Source of the DNA: Larsenimonas suaedae
Lineage (GTDB): Bacteria > Pseudomonadota > Gammaproteobacteria > Pseudomonadales > Halomonadaceae
NCBI RefSeq assembly: GCF_023712105.1
Contig: NZ_JAMLJI010000003.1
Span: 310,001-374,000 of the forward strand
Direction of reading: 5' to 3'
Length of the DNA: 64,000 nt
In this document: positions 48,097 through 57,177 of the stretch, one piece after another
How positions within the stretch are numbered: position 1 is the first letter of the stretch
Layout: each line of letters starts with the position of its first letter
The notes under the pieces: generated by a model
Databases searched by the model: none
The model's input: the letters and a program-made list of their open reading frames with translations, nothing else
Told to the model about the DNA's origin: nothing
Position numbers and translations under genes: made by a program

Positions 48097-48126
48097 AAAA
48101 AAGCGCGCCTTTTAAGGCGCGCTTTT
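48097..48126 (+). terminator. Terminator of the FdhF-like gene
   Basis: AAGCGCGCCTT and AAGGCGCGCTT (48101-48124) form an 11-bp stem followed by Ts, with a run of As before it, 20 bases after the stop codon. Confidence 0.9.
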
Positions 48127-48198
48127 GCATCGTATAAAGTAATTTAAGCCAACGTCGATACAAGTAGAGCAACCCACGTTCAATCGTAGGAACCTTGA

Positions 48199-49449
48199 AT
48201 GCTCGCCTCGACGCCGCCAGGCTCCCCCTCCCACAATATCCTCTATGCGCGTCAGCCGATTTTCGATCGCGAAGGCCAGCTTCACGGGTTTGAATTCTTG
48301 TTTCGTCACACCGATGGCAAGGGCTTATCAGACGGCACCGATGCCCATCAGGCCACCTGTACCGTTTTGCTCAACGCCTTTCTCGACACTTCCATTGAGC
48401 ACGCCTGCGACGACACCCGCGCCTACATCAATTTTACCGAGGAAACGCTCGAGTCCGAGGTGCCCTTCGACACACGCCACTTGGTGATCGAAGTGCTCGA
48501 AGACGTTCCCCAGACCGAAGCCATGGTCGAGCGCCTCAAGTACTACAAGGGGCTTGGACACACGCTGGCACTGGACGACTACGCCCTGAAGGATGCCAAT
48601 CATGCCTTTGTGCCACTGGTGGATATCATCAAGGTCGACTTTCCAGCCTATGACGATGACATGGCATTGTTGCGCGTGGTGACCGCTCTGAAACGGCGTA
48701 ACCCGAGGGCGAAACTGCTGGCGGAGAAGGTGGAAACCCAAAAAGACTTCGAGCTTTGCCGACTGGCGGGCTTCGATTTTTTTCAAGGCTATTTCCTGGC
48801 GCGCCCCACGCTGATCGAAGGCAAGCACCGTCTGGTTCAAGGCACTGCCGCCTCAAGCCTTGAGCTTCTTGCGCTGTTCCAGGAGTCTGACGTGCACGCA
48901 ACCGAGGTCGCTCGCATCATTCAGCAGGACCCCGTACTAAGTGTTCGCCTTTTAAAGCTGGTCAACTCGGCGCATCACCAGCGCTCGACCGAGATCGCCT
49001 CCATAAAGCAGGCCATTATCCTGCTTGGACTTGAACGCATCCGGCAGCTGGCCTGCCTCATGGCCCTTGCACAGCTCAACGTCAGTTCAGCGCTTCCCAA
49101 GCTGGCGCTGACTCGCGCGTTTTTTTGCCAGAGCCTGGCGGCCGCTCACTTTGCCGAGGGCATCAGCGACAGCGCGTTCACGGTGGGCCTTTTTTCGTAT
49201 CTGGACGCCTTTTTCAAGACCCCGCTCACACACATTCTGGATGCTCTGCCCCTGCATGCCGACATCACGCGGGCCCTGACTCATCACGAAGGCACGCTTG
49301 GGCTCTTGCTCGAGACAACGCGCTATTATGAAAACGGTCAGTGGAGCTCTATCCGCTGGACGACCCTGCTCGACCATGGCATCACCCCCGACCTTATCCA
49401 CCGCGCCTATATGCAGGCTCTGGAAAGCGCCAAGGTGCCGCTGCTTTAA
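48199..49449 (+). CDS. EAL-HDOD signalling protein, EAL domain degenerate
   Basis: A 416-residue protein of the YuxH kind: EAL domain at about 12-205 and HDOD at about 210-405. Of the EAL residues, EFLFR replaces EALLR, and the loop after LDDYA lacks the usual DFGTGYSSL; the Glu of IEVLE, Lys of IIKVD, Glu of AEKVE and Gln of FFQGYF are kept. Loss of loop 6 suggests it binds rather than cleaves c-di-GMP, or neither. The HDOD part (VARIIQQDPVLSVRLLKLVNSA) is a signalling domain without the metal-binding HD pair. Confidence 0.85.
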   Translation: MLASTPPGSPSHNILYARQPIFDREGQLHGFEFLFRHTDGKGLSDGTDAHQATCTVLLNAFLDTSIEHACDDTRAYINFTEETLESEVPFDTRHLVIEVLEDVPQTEAMVERLKYYKGLGHTLALDDYALKDANHAFVPLVDIIKVDFPAYDDDMALLRVVTALKRRNPRAKLLAEKVETQKDFELCRLAGFDFFQGYFLARPTLIEGKHRLVQGTAASSLELLALFQESDVHATEVARIIQQDPVLSVRLLKLVNSAHHQRSTEIASIKQAIILLGLERIRQLACLMALAQLNVSSALPKLALTRAFFCQSLAAAHFAEGISDSAFTVGLFSYLDAFFKTPLTHILDALPLHADITRALTHHEGTLGLLLETTRYYENGQWSSIRWTTLLDHGITPDLIHRAYMQALESAKVPLL

Positions 49450-49591
49450 AGCGCAGCTCACCGCCTTTCGTTTGAAAACATCAGCCACCACGACGTAGCG
49501 ATTTGTTAAAAACGCGCCTGCAACGGATAGGGTGGCGCGTTCAATGGTCATAGCCTTCGCTTCAACGACGAACGGCCATTGAGGAACCCAC

Positions 49592-50587
49592 ATGCTTGTT
49601 TCCGTGCAAGGACTGCGCGCCCTGGCGGCCTGGCTGGTCGTCTTCCATCACTTCATGCAGGTCTTTTTCGACTTCAAGTCCTCGACGCTGATGGGCCATC
49701 TGTTATCGACCCGCGGCCAGGTCGGCGTGGATTTGTTCTTTATCATCAGCGGGTTCGTGATCTACGTGTCCACGGCAGGCAAGCATATGCCGACCACGAC
49801 CTTCCTGATACACCGCCTCGCTCGCATTGCCCCAGCCTACTGGCTATTCACGCTGATCACTGCCGCGATCATTGCCTTTGCAGGCGATGTGATGCCGGTC
49901 TATGGCGTGAGCGTCAAGGAACTGATCTATTCGCTGCTGTTTCTGCCGTCTCAGAACCCGGGCGGCTTCGGCCTCTACCCGATTCTTCCGGTGGGATGGT
50001 CGCTCAACTTCGAAATGCTGTTCTACACGATCTTTGCGCTGTCGTTCGCAGTCAACGAGCGCTATCGACTGTGGCTGGTATTGGCGCTCGTCACCCTGGT
50101 CTGCCCTATTCTTGCCCACCAGCCCTTCGTCAGCAGCTTCTATACCGACCCCATGGTCTATGAGTTCGTCTTCGGTCTCGGCCTTGGCATGCTCTATCGA
50201 AGGAATCGCCTGCCCGAAGGCCTGTGGGTGCCTTTGGCAACCATTGCGATATCGACCGCGTTCCTTCTTAATTTTGACGACCAGACACCGTACCGCTTGT
50301 TCACCTGGGGCATTCCGAGCGTCTTGATCGTCAGCAGCGTGATCGCCATGGAGCCGTGGTTTCGAAGGCATCGGTGGCTGAAACACATGGGCGACTGGTC
50401 CTATTCGGTCTACCTGGTGCACATCATCGTGCTCTGGAGCAGCGACTATCTGCTTAGACAGCGGCTTGATTTGAGCCCCTACCTCACCTTTGCCCTGTGC
50501 ATCCCGGCAATCATGGTGCTTTCCTGGTTGAGCTTCGAGCTGATCGAGAAACGGGTTTCAGGCTGGATCAAGCGTCGCCTGACCTGA
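49592..50587 (+). CDS. OafA/YrhL-type membrane acyltransferase
   Basis: A 331-residue inner-membrane protein with about ten hydrophobic segments (acyltransferase family 3). The start LVSVQGLRALAAWLVVFHHF carries the conserved QGLRAxA and the catalytic-region histidine; GVDLFFIISGFVIY and WSLNFEMLFYTIFAL are further family blocks. Family members O-acetylate or succinylate sugars of lipopolysaccharide, capsule or exopolysaccharide. No polysaccharide genes are next to it. It ends before a bidirectional terminator. Confidence 0.9.
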   Translation: MLVSVQGLRALAAWLVVFHHFMQVFFDFKSSTLMGHLLSTRGQVGVDLFFIISGFVIYVSTAGKHMPTTTFLIHRLARIAPAYWLFTLITAAIIAFAGDVMPVYGVSVKELIYSLLFLPSQNPGGFGLYPILPVGWSLNFEMLFYTIFALSFAVNERYRLWLVLALVTLVCPILAHQPFVSSFYTDPMVYEFVFGLGLGMLYRRNRLPEGLWVPLATIAISTAFLLNFDDQTPYRLFTWGIPSVLIVSSVIAMEPWFRRHRWLKHMGDWSYSVYLVHIIVLWSSDYLLRQRLDLSPYLTFALCIPAIMVLSWLSFELIEKRVSGWIKRRLT

Positions 50588-50612
50588 TACCGGACCATCG
50601 CTGCGTGTTTCG

Positions 50613-50650
50613 AAAAAAAACGCCGCCCCGAAAACCGGGGCGGCGTTTTT
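50613..50650. terminator. Bidirectional terminator between the acyltransferase gene and purK
   Basis: CGCCGCCCCG and CGGGGCGGCG (50621-50645) with an eight-A run before and five Ts after, between convergent genes. Confidence 0.93.
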
Positions 50651-50691
50651 ATGAGGGAAATACCCTCACAGCCGATCTACAGACGTCTCAA

Positions 50692-51807
50692 TCAGGGGCG
50701 TGCAAGAAACCGTGGCGCTGGCGCATCGGGCACGTTTGATCGTACTCGGTCGAGCCGCTCGAACAGTTCGGCATGATCCGGCGCCGTCAGATTGATATGG
50801 CCAATCTTTCGGCCCGCCCGCTCTTCCTTGCCGTAACGGTGCAGGTGGGCATCGGGCTCGCTCAACACCGCCTCTGTGTCGACGTCCTTTCCGATCAGGT
50901 TGATCATGCAGGTCGGATGCAGCGCTCGCGTCGACCCGAGCGGCAATCCCTGGATCGCTCGAAGATGGTTTTCGAACTGGCTGGTAACCGCGCCGTCTTG
51001 CGTCCAGTGGCCGGAATTATGCACCCGCGGGGCCATCTCATTGGCAAGCAATGTGCCATCGGCGTTCTGGAAAAGCTCAAGCGTCAGAACGCCGACGTAC
51101 TCGAGCGCGTCAAGCAGTGCCCGAATATACGCCTCGGCCTGGCGCTGCACTGCCTCGGACACATCCGGCATCGGCGCCATCGAATACCGCAGAATGCCTT
51201 CGTGGTGATGGTTTTCAGCCATCGGATAGAATGCAAGCTCTCCGGTTCGGCTTCGCACCGCAATGATGGACACCTCACGCTCGAACTCGACGAAGGCTTC
51301 CACCACAAGCTGCTGATGGCCGATCGCGTTCCACGCATCAAACGCTTCGTCGGGCGCGCGCAGCACGGCCTGGCCCTTGCCGTCATAACCTTCGGTCACG
51401 GACTTGGCAACCACCGGCGCCCCAAGCGCCTTCACTGCCGCTTCAAGCTCGGCGGCACTGCCGACCAGACGATACGCAGGTGTTGGAATGGAAAGGCTCG
51501 AGAACAGCGCTTTTTCTTCACCGCGATGCTGACACACCTTGAGTGCGCGATTGGATGGAAAGACGGGCATCTTGGCTTCGAGCGCCTCAACAAGCGCCAC
51601 ATCCAGATGCTCGAACTCATAAGTGATCAGGTCGGACGCCTCGGAAAACGCCGCAACGGCCTCCGAGTCACTGCCGGTCAGAACATGACCGATGTCGGCA
51701 CTTGGCCGCCCGCCCGGGTCAAGAAATGAAAAACGGTTGCCCAACGGATACCCCGCCAAAGCGAGCATCTGCCCCAACTGGCCTGCTCCCAAGATCCCTA
51801 TACGCAT
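50692..51807 (-). CDS. purK: 5-(carboxyamino)imidazole ribonucleotide synthase
   Basis: An ATP-grasp enzyme of purine synthesis making N5-CAIR from AIR, bicarbonate and ATP. The 371 residues start MRIGILGAGQLGQMLALAG and include the biotin-carboxylase-like blocks APVVAKSVTEGYDGKGQ, FVEFEREVSIIAVR and EMAPRVHNSGHWT. It lies 51 bases downstream of purE, its partner in the two-step conversion of AIR to CAIR. Confidence 0.96.
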   Translation of the reverse strand: MRIGILGAGQLGQMLALAGYPLGNRFSFLDPGGRPSADIGHVLTGSDSEAVAAFSEASDLITYEFEHLDVALVEALEAKMPVFPSNRALKVCQHRGEEKALFSSLSIPTPAYRLVGSAAELEAAVKALGAPVVAKSVTEGYDGKGQAVLRAPDEAFDAWNAIGHQQLVVEAFVEFEREVSIIAVRSRTGELAFYPMAENHHHEGILRYSMAPMPDVSEAVQRQAEAYIRALLDALEYVGVLTLELFQNADGTLLANEMAPRVHNSGHWTQDGAVTSQFENHLRAIQGLPLGSTRALHPTCMINLIGKDVDTEAVLSEPDAHLHRYGKEERAGRKIGHINLTAPDHAELFERLDRVRSNVPDAPAPRFLARP

Positions 51808-51858
51808 GCGCTTTACACCAGAAGCCGAAAAGTGAACATCAATAAATTTCAGAGGCCA

Positions 51859-52347
51859 TTATACACGGGGATCCGGCGTATCGAGTACGGCCTGAGTCTG
51901 CTCAGCCCGAAACGCGTCCACGGCCTCTCGCACTGAAGCGTCGTGCGTGCCAACGATCTGAGCGGCCAGTAGACCGGCGTTCTTGGCCCCGGCCTTGCCA
52001 ATCGCCAGCGTACCAACGGCCACCCCACCCGGCATCTGAGCGATGGAAAGCAGTGAATCCAGCCCCTTGAGCGACTTGGATTCCACCGGAACGCCAAGAA
52101 CCGGCACCGGCGTTTGGGACGCCACCATGCCCGGCAGGTGCGCCGCGCCGCCAGCACCGGCGATGATGACCTCGAGACCACGCTCGGCGGCGCCTTTTGC
52201 ATACTCAAACAGCAGATCCGGGGTTCGATGCGCCGAGACCACCTTGACCTCAAACTCAACGCCAAGCCGCTCCAGCATCTGGGTGGCGTGTTCCATTACC
52301 GGCCAATCCGATGTTGACCCCATGATGACTCCGACTCTAGGTGCCAT
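51859..52347 (-). CDS. purE: N5-CAIR mutase
   Basis: Converts N5-CAIR to CAIR. The 162 residues start at 52347, where GGAGAAG gives a good ribosome site and [18 protein letters not shown] is the family N terminus; an open upstream extension of 24 codons lacks support. Active-site blocks are [13 protein letters not shown] and [14 protein letters not shown]. It forms the purEK operon. No purine-repressor palindrome was recognised upstream. Confidence 0.96.
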   Translation of the reverse strand: MAPRVGVIMGSTSDWPVMEHATQMLERLGVEFEVKVVSAHRTPDLLFEYAKGAAERGLEVIIAGAGGAAHLPGMVASQTPVPVLGVPVESKSLKGLDSLLSIAQMPGGVAVGTLAIGKAGAKNAGLLAAQIVGTHDASVREAVDAFRAEQTQAVLDTPDPRV

Positions 52348-52468
52348 GGCGCTTCTCCATTGATCAATAACGCACCGAGCCGTGCCTTGGATCAGCCGAC
52401 TGGATGCCAGAACGTACAATTAGGGAAACGGCGCAGGATAGCGCTTAAACGGATGGGAGAAAAGGCGC

Positions 52469-53356
52469 TTAAAGGCACATGATGACCGTCAGTACGGCAA
52501 GCCCTGCAACTACCGCGGCTCCCCCGAGCGCAGGGAGAATCGAAGAGCGCGTCGCCCGCTCTGACGTAGCCAGTGCCCCGGGTTGATCGTCACTTAGATA
52601 GGAAGACAGCCCAACGACCTGAGCAAGCATCTGACACGCCTGTTCGGGAGGCGTCATCGATTCAGGCTCGAACCAGGGCGCGGGCTGATCGACACAGAGC
52701 TCAGGCAGCAGATACGCGCAGTCGCTCATGAACATGAGCCGGTGATTGAGTACCGAATTCTCGGCAAGCCATTCTCGCCCGGGAAAGGTGTCGGGTAGAT
52801 TGCCGGAATCCACGTGGTATTCCCGAAACGGTCGGCCGACCAGATAGTCGTGCTGACGCCCAAGAATCTGAAACCGGTACGGCTGGCCGTTGAATGTCAC
52901 CCGAGCCAGGTAGGGAAAGGCGCTGTCGGAGAATGAGGGGGTGTAATCGGTCAGCTGGTTGCTGTTTTCGATACGACAGGCCAAGGTGTCCCAGAGGCCA
53001 TGAGTCAACCACTCGGTGGCAAACCCGTGATCGCTGTGCTGGTTCCAGGCCAGGCGCTGGGTGATCACCTGAACCAGGTAGCGATACATTCCCTCGGGCA
53101 CCGGATAGCGCCCCGGCTGCAACGGCAGCGCCCCATGACCGGCCATACGCTCGGGGTCGAACCTCAATACCCCAAGAAGGCTGATGCGCGCTTCATGCTC
53201 ATCGATGAAATAGAGCTTCAAGGGCGTCATGCACGACCTTGACGTATCCTGACTCACGACCAGCTCGCTCGGCACCTGTTTCGTTACCTGCTGAACGAAC
53301 GCAGCCACTGTATCGAAATACGCACGGGGATAATGAGTGCCGGATCGCTTGATCAT
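52469..53356 (-). CDS. Hypothetical tail-anchored protein
   Basis: A 295-residue protein I cannot assign. The first 270 residues are soluble-looking, rich in aromatic residues and without a signal peptide; the last 23 (starting LPALGGAAVVAGLAV) form one hydrophobic helix ending at the C terminus, the layout of a tail-anchored membrane protein with its body in the cytoplasm. It lies upstream of purE on the same strand, separated by 120 bases, and downstream of the extensin-like gene. No function is suggested by context. Confidence 0.6.
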   Translation of the reverse strand: MIKRSGTHYPRAYFDTVAAFVQQVTKQVPSELVVSQDTSRSCMTPLKLYFIDEHEARISLLGVLRFDPERMAGHGALPLQPGRYPVPEGMYRYLVQVITQRLAWNQHSDHGFATEWLTHGLWDTLACRIENSNQLTDYTPSFSDSAFPYLARVTFNGQPYRFQILGRQHDYLVGRPFREYHVDSGNLPDTFPGREWLAENSVLNHRLMFMSDCAYLLPELCVDQPAPWFEPESMTPPEQACQMLAQVVGLSSYLSDDQPGALATSERATRSSILPALGGAAVVAGLAVLTVIMCL

Positions 53357-53419
53357 GGGAGCTACGCTGTATGTAAAGGGGTGGTACCGCTATAACGACC
53401 ATCTGCGCATTTTTTTCAG

Positions 53420-54130
53420 CTATCGACAAAACCCATACCGGCGAAGGCCCATGTGAAAGTGATTGCGATGCGCCTGGTTGTACTCGGGCCCGAGTACCGT
53501 ACCGAACACGTCACAGGCCCCATCAAACGCCTGATGCCAAAATAGCCCGCGCTCGCCGCCATCGTCCCATTCACGCTCAAGTGTCAATCGACGCCCATCG
53601 TCCAGCACCACACCCGCCAGGTCGAACGCATCAGCCGTGGCGTGCTCGCTGCGCCGCCCTTCGGGCCGGTTGTACACGTTTCGACAGGCAAAGCTTCCGT
53701 AATGCACGACCTGGCGTACAGGGCTGCCAAGGGTTCGTTCGGCGATGGGCTGTAGCCGATGACGCTCGAACATCAGCCACCTGACCGCCAACGGGCAGCT
53801 TGCCAGAAAGGACGCATTGAACCGCACGCCGGTTTCAAATACGCGAGCGGCCCGCTCGAGCCGACACTGACCCAGCTCGAGGGGTTTTTGAGCCACAATG
53901 TTCAGCTCAGAACGGTCGTTTTGCTCCTGCGCCAGGGTTTCCCAGCACCGGTCGGCGTCGCCTTCAAGCCGTGCCAGTTTCCACCGAGTCATCCAGGTGA
54001 TCGGATCCTTGATCGCAAGCGGGGCGAAGGGGTTGTAGGCGGGGGGAACCGGTGACCATTTAGCCTGTGCATACATGCCCCAAAGCAGGACACCCATCAA
54101 GATGACGCCGATTGCCAATAGCCAACGCAT
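53420..54130 (-). CDS. Extensin-like C-terminal domain protein
   Basis: A 236-residue protein anchored or exported through an N-terminal hydrophobic stretch (MRWLLAIGVILMGVLLWG). The extensin-like domain (PF06904) fills the C-terminal two thirds: RRSEHATADAFDLAG and the HRNHFHMG end supply the H, D and HxH residues that fit the zinc-peptidase-like (D-Ala-D-Ala carboxypeptidase type) fold. A role in the cell envelope is inferred. Start 54130 has GAGGAAAG upstream; a 49-codon upstream extension includes the BCCT terminator and is not used. Confidence 0.8.
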   Translation of the reverse strand: MRWLLAIGVILMGVLLWGMYAQAKWSPVPPAYNPFAPLAIKDPITWMTRWKLARLEGDADRCWETLAQEQNDRSELNIVAQKPLELGQCRLERAARVFETGVRFNASFLASCPLAVRWLMFERHRLQPIAERTLGSPVRQVVHYGSFACRNVYNRPEGRRSEHATADAFDLAGVVLDDGRRLTLEREWDDGGERGLFWHQAFDGACDVFGTVLGPEYNQAHRNHFHMGLRRYGFCR

Positions 54131-54176
54131 AGGCTTTCCTCGCTGTTTAACACAGCATAGCCAAGGCACTGCGCAT

Positions 54177-54203
54177 AAAAAATCCCATGCAGGGCATGGG
54201 ATT
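54177..54203 (-). terminator. Terminator of the BCCT transporter gene
   Basis: AATCCCATGC and GCATGGGATT (54181-54203) form a 10-bp stem with a 3-base loop; on the minus strand a run of six Ts follows. It is about 150 bases after the transporter stop. Confidence 0.85.
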
Positions 54204-54355
54204 GGAAGGAGTGTGCTGTCTGACGTCACATCGGCGTCACAACAACGGTTCGAGTCTGGCGTCTCGAACACCGCCATATGTTAGCCTGCTAACGCTTAAC
54301 ACCCTAATAGCTAAAACAAATCGCTGTAATTATCTATAGCTATCTGTCGTATCTT

Positions 54356-56020
54356 TTACGATTCCTGATCGCTCGAATGGCCGTTACGCTCGGTATTGAT
54401 GCGTCGATTGACGGTGCGCGGTGAGCGCTTGATGCGCTCGCCCACATTGCCGGACAGCTCATCGGCTTCAAAGATATCCGCACCCACAGGCGTCTCATCG
54501 TGGCGACGATAAAGATGCGTCAACATGGCCTTGCGGTCGCTTCGAAGCTCCTTGAGCAGCACATACAGCATGGCGTACACGATAAAGGTAAACGGAAGCG
54601 CCGAAAGTACCGAGGCCGACTGCAGCCCCTTGAGCCCGCCTGCCACCAGAAGCGTCAAACAGATCGCCGCGATCAGAACGCCCCACACGATGCGCTTATA
54701 AAGCGGCGGATTGAGCGAGCCGTTATCCGTCATCTGAGACACGATGTAGGACGCGGAATCGGCCGAGGTCACCAGAAAGATAAAGATCAAAATCATCGCG
54801 ATGAACGACAGCACGCCCGAAAACGGCATTAGATCGAACATCTTGAACAGCGCCGTGGTGATGTTGCTGTCGGTTGCTTCAGCAAGCTGCGCGCCCTGAA
54901 ACAGATCCATGTGCAGCGCCGCGCCGCCAAATACCCCGATCCAGAGACACGCAAGCAGCGGTGGCACGATCAACACCCCAAAGACGTACTCCTTGATTGT
55001 GCGCCCGCGAGACACCCGCGCAACGAACGTCCCGACGAACGGCGACCAGGCAATTACCCAGGCCCAGTAGAACACGGTCCAGGAGCTCGCCCAGTCCTCA
55101 CCGCCATAGGGTGACATGCGAAGGCTCATGCCAATGAAATTCTGAAGATAATCCCCGATGCCCATGGTAATGGTCTGAAGGATCGCGATGGTCGGGCCGG
55201 TGAACAGCACATAGAACATCAGGCCAAGGCACAGCCCCATATTGAGATTGGACAGTCGCTTGATGCCCTTATCGAGCCCGGAGGCCGCCGAGGCCATGTA
55301 ACACAGAAACATCGCCCCTGTGATGATGAACTGCCACAGCATGCCCTCGGGAACCCCGAAGACGAAGTGCAGACCACCGTTGATCTGAAGCACGGCAAGT
55401 CCAATGGAGGTGGCCACCCCCATTACGGTCGCAACGACCGCGAACACATCGAGCGCATCACCCACTCGACGCCCTTTTGGCAGCTTGGCCGTGAGCGGCG
55501 ATAAAACGGTCGAGACCATGCCACTTTGCCCTTTTCGAAACTGGGTGTAGGCGATGATCAACCCAACGATTGAAAACGCCGCCCACTGATGCACGCCCCA
55601 GTTGAAAAACGCATATTGAATGGCCAAGCGCGCGGATTCCGGCGTTTTTCCGTCGACGTCACCAAACGGCGGCGCCATGAAATGCGTCATTGGCTCAGCC
55701 ATGCCGTAAAACACCAGCCCAACCCCGAAGCCGGCCGCCAGGAGCATACTGACCCAGGAAAAGAAGCTGTAGGTCGGCTTGCTTTCCTGAGGCCCCAGGC
55801 GAATCTTTCCGTACTTGCTGAACGCAAGTGCCAGCAAAAAGATCACGAAGCCAAATACGGAGAAAAGATAGAACCAGCCAAAGATGTGGGTCACCCAACC
55901 AAGGGCGGTATTGGCGTAATTGCCGAACTGCTCCGGCATGAGCGCCCCTATCGCGACCAGACACGCGATGACCAGCGCTGAGGTATAAAACACTCGATGG
56001 GATTTTTGAGTGGAAGCCAT
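54356..56020 (-). CDS. BCCT family betaine/carnitine/choline transporter
   Basis: A 554-residue inner-membrane transporter with 12 hydrophobic segments and charged N- and C-terminal tails. The BCCT signature region is clear (YWAWVIAWSPFVGTFVARVS and GRTIKEYVFGVLIVPP). Such systems take up glycine betaine or choline as osmoprotectants, coupled to Na+ or H+, which suits a halophile. Start at 56020: AGGAGG lies 13 bases upstream; 21 more open codons precede it but overlap the repeat-rich leader. The C-terminal tail (KRSPRTVNRR) may sense osmotic state, as in BetP (inference). Confidence 0.9.
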   Translation of the reverse strand: MASTQKSHRVFYTSALVIACLVAIGALMPEQFGNYANTALGWVTHIFGWFYLFSVFGFVIFLLALAFSKYGKIRLGPQESKPTYSFFSWVSMLLAAGFGVGLVFYGMAEPMTHFMAPPFGDVDGKTPESARLAIQYAFFNWGVHQWAAFSIVGLIIAYTQFRKGQSGMVSTVLSPLTAKLPKGRRVGDALDVFAVVATVMGVATSIGLAVLQINGGLHFVFGVPEGMLWQFIITGAMFLCYMASAASGLDKGIKRLSNLNMGLCLGLMFYVLFTGPTIAILQTITMGIGDYLQNFIGMSLRMSPYGGEDWASSWTVFYWAWVIAWSPFVGTFVARVSRGRTIKEYVFGVLIVPPLLACLWIGVFGGAALHMDLFQGAQLAEATDSNITTALFKMFDLMPFSGVLSFIAMILIFIFLVTSADSASYIVSQMTDNGSLNPPLYKRIVWGVLIAAICLTLLVAGGLKGLQSASVLSALPFTFIVYAMLYVLLKELRSDRKAMLTHLYRRHDETPVGADIFEADELSGNVGERIKRSPRTVNRRINTERNGHSSDQES

Positions 56021-56050
56021 AAGCGTTGCTTGTCCTCCTGTTGTTATTTG

Positions 56051-56098
56051 TGGGTAGCCCGTCTGTCGATATACACCCGCCAAGTACCCAGACAGACG
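56051..56098 (-). promoter_or_regulatory. Interlocked inverted repeats in the BCCT leader (pseudoknot order)
   Basis: Two inverted repeats cross each other: TGGGTA (56051-56056) with TACCCA (56085-56090), and CGTCTGTC (56060-56067) with GACAGACG (56091-56098). The order A-B-A'-B' allows either hairpin but not both as simple stems, or an H-type pseudoknot. They lie about 30-80 bases upstream of the start codon, ahead of the AGGAGG ribosome site. Confidence 0.5.
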
Positions 56099-56221
56099 TT
56101 CCTATCACTTTGCCGCGCTGCCCTTTTCTTCGTTATTCATGAGTAAACTCACTAAAGGCCAACGTGCTGAAGACTCAAGTGCTGAAGGCCAAAAGTGGAT
56201 CCATTGAAGGATTCAAACGAA

Positions 56222-56247
56222 ACAAGGGGGTGCACTAGGCACCCCCC
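56222..56247 (-). terminator. Terminator of the pst operon
   Basis: GGGGGTGC and GCACCCCC (56226-56246) form an 8-bp stem with a 5-base loop, followed on the minus strand by TTGTTTCGTTT. It lies about 60 bases beyond the pstB stop. Confidence 0.8.
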
Positions 56248-56303
56248 TGTCGGATCCGCTTACCGCGGCAAATTACATAACAACTATAGCGAACTATCGA
56301 CTT

Positions 56304-57170
56304 TTATCCATAACGACCTGTTATGTAGTCCTCGGTCTGTTTTTTCGCCGGCTGAGTGAAAATCTGGTCGGTCTGGCCGCACTCGACCAGCTCACCCAGA
56401 TACATGAACGCCGTGATATCAGAGACACGCGCCGCCTGCTGCATGTTGTGCGTCACGATGGCGATGGTGTATTCCTTCTTGAGCTCGTTGATCAGATCCT
56501 CGATGTAGCCCGTCGAGATCGGATCCAGCGCCGAGGTCGGCTCATCCAGCAGAATGACCTCCGGCTTGACCGCAATCGTTCGCGCGATACAAAGGCGCTG
56601 CTGCTGGCCACCGGAGAGCGCCTGGCCGTTGTTCTTGAGCTTGTCCTTGACCTCATCCCACAGCGCGGCGCGCTTCAGCGCCCATTCGACCCGCTCGTCC
56701 ATGTCCCGGCTCGACAGCCGCTCATAGAGCTTCACACCAAAGGCAACGTTGTCATACACCGACATCGGGAACGGCGTCGGCTTCTGGAACACCATGCCAA
56801 TGCGCGCACGCAGCAGGTTGATGTCGATGCGCTTGTCATTGATGTTCTGACCGTTGAGCAGCAGCTCGCCCTCGGTCTTGAGGCCGGGGTAGAGGTCGTG
56901 AATCCGGTTGAAGCACCGCAAGAGCGTCGATTTGCCACAGCCGGATGGACCGATGAACGCGGTGACCTGATTGGCCGGAATCGACAACGAAATGTCTTTA
57001 AGCGCTTGGAAGTCACCGTAATAGAAGTTCAGGTTGTTAACCTGCAACTTGGTCGGATACGCCGACTGATCCACCGCCGCGCGCTCCGGTATCGTATGAC
57101 TGAATGTCGTCGTCATGGCGTTGGCCCCTGTGCGCGAATACGCATACGTTTCTTTTGATTGAGTCGTCAT
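56304..57170 (-). CDS. pstB: Phosphate ABC transporter ATP-binding protein
   Basis: The ATPase of the high-affinity phosphate importer. Walker A is [11 protein letters not shown], the signature [13 protein letters not shown] and Walker [13 protein letters not shown], with [14 protein letters not shown] typical of PstB. Start is uncertain: ATG at 57170 (288 residues), seven bases after pstA, or ATG at 57116, which would match the usual 260-270 residues. The N-terminal part to residue about 35 is not conserved in family pattern. Last gene of pstSCAB; phoU does not follow. Confidence 0.94.
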   Translation of the reverse strand: MTTQSKETYAYSRTGANAMTTTFSHTIPERAAVDQSAYPTKLQVNNLNFYYGDFQALKDISLSIPANQVTAFIGPSGCGKSTLLRCFNRIHDLYPGLKTEGELLLNGQNINDKRIDINLLRARIGMVFQKPTPFPMSVYDNVAFGVKLYERLSSRDMDERVEWALKRAALWDEVKDKLKNNGQALSGGQQQRLCIARTIAVKPEVILLDEPTSALDPISTGYIEDLINELKKEYTIAIVTHNMQQAARVSDITAFMYLGELVECGQTDQIFTQPAKKQTEDYITGRYG

Positions 57171-57177
57171 CACTCTA

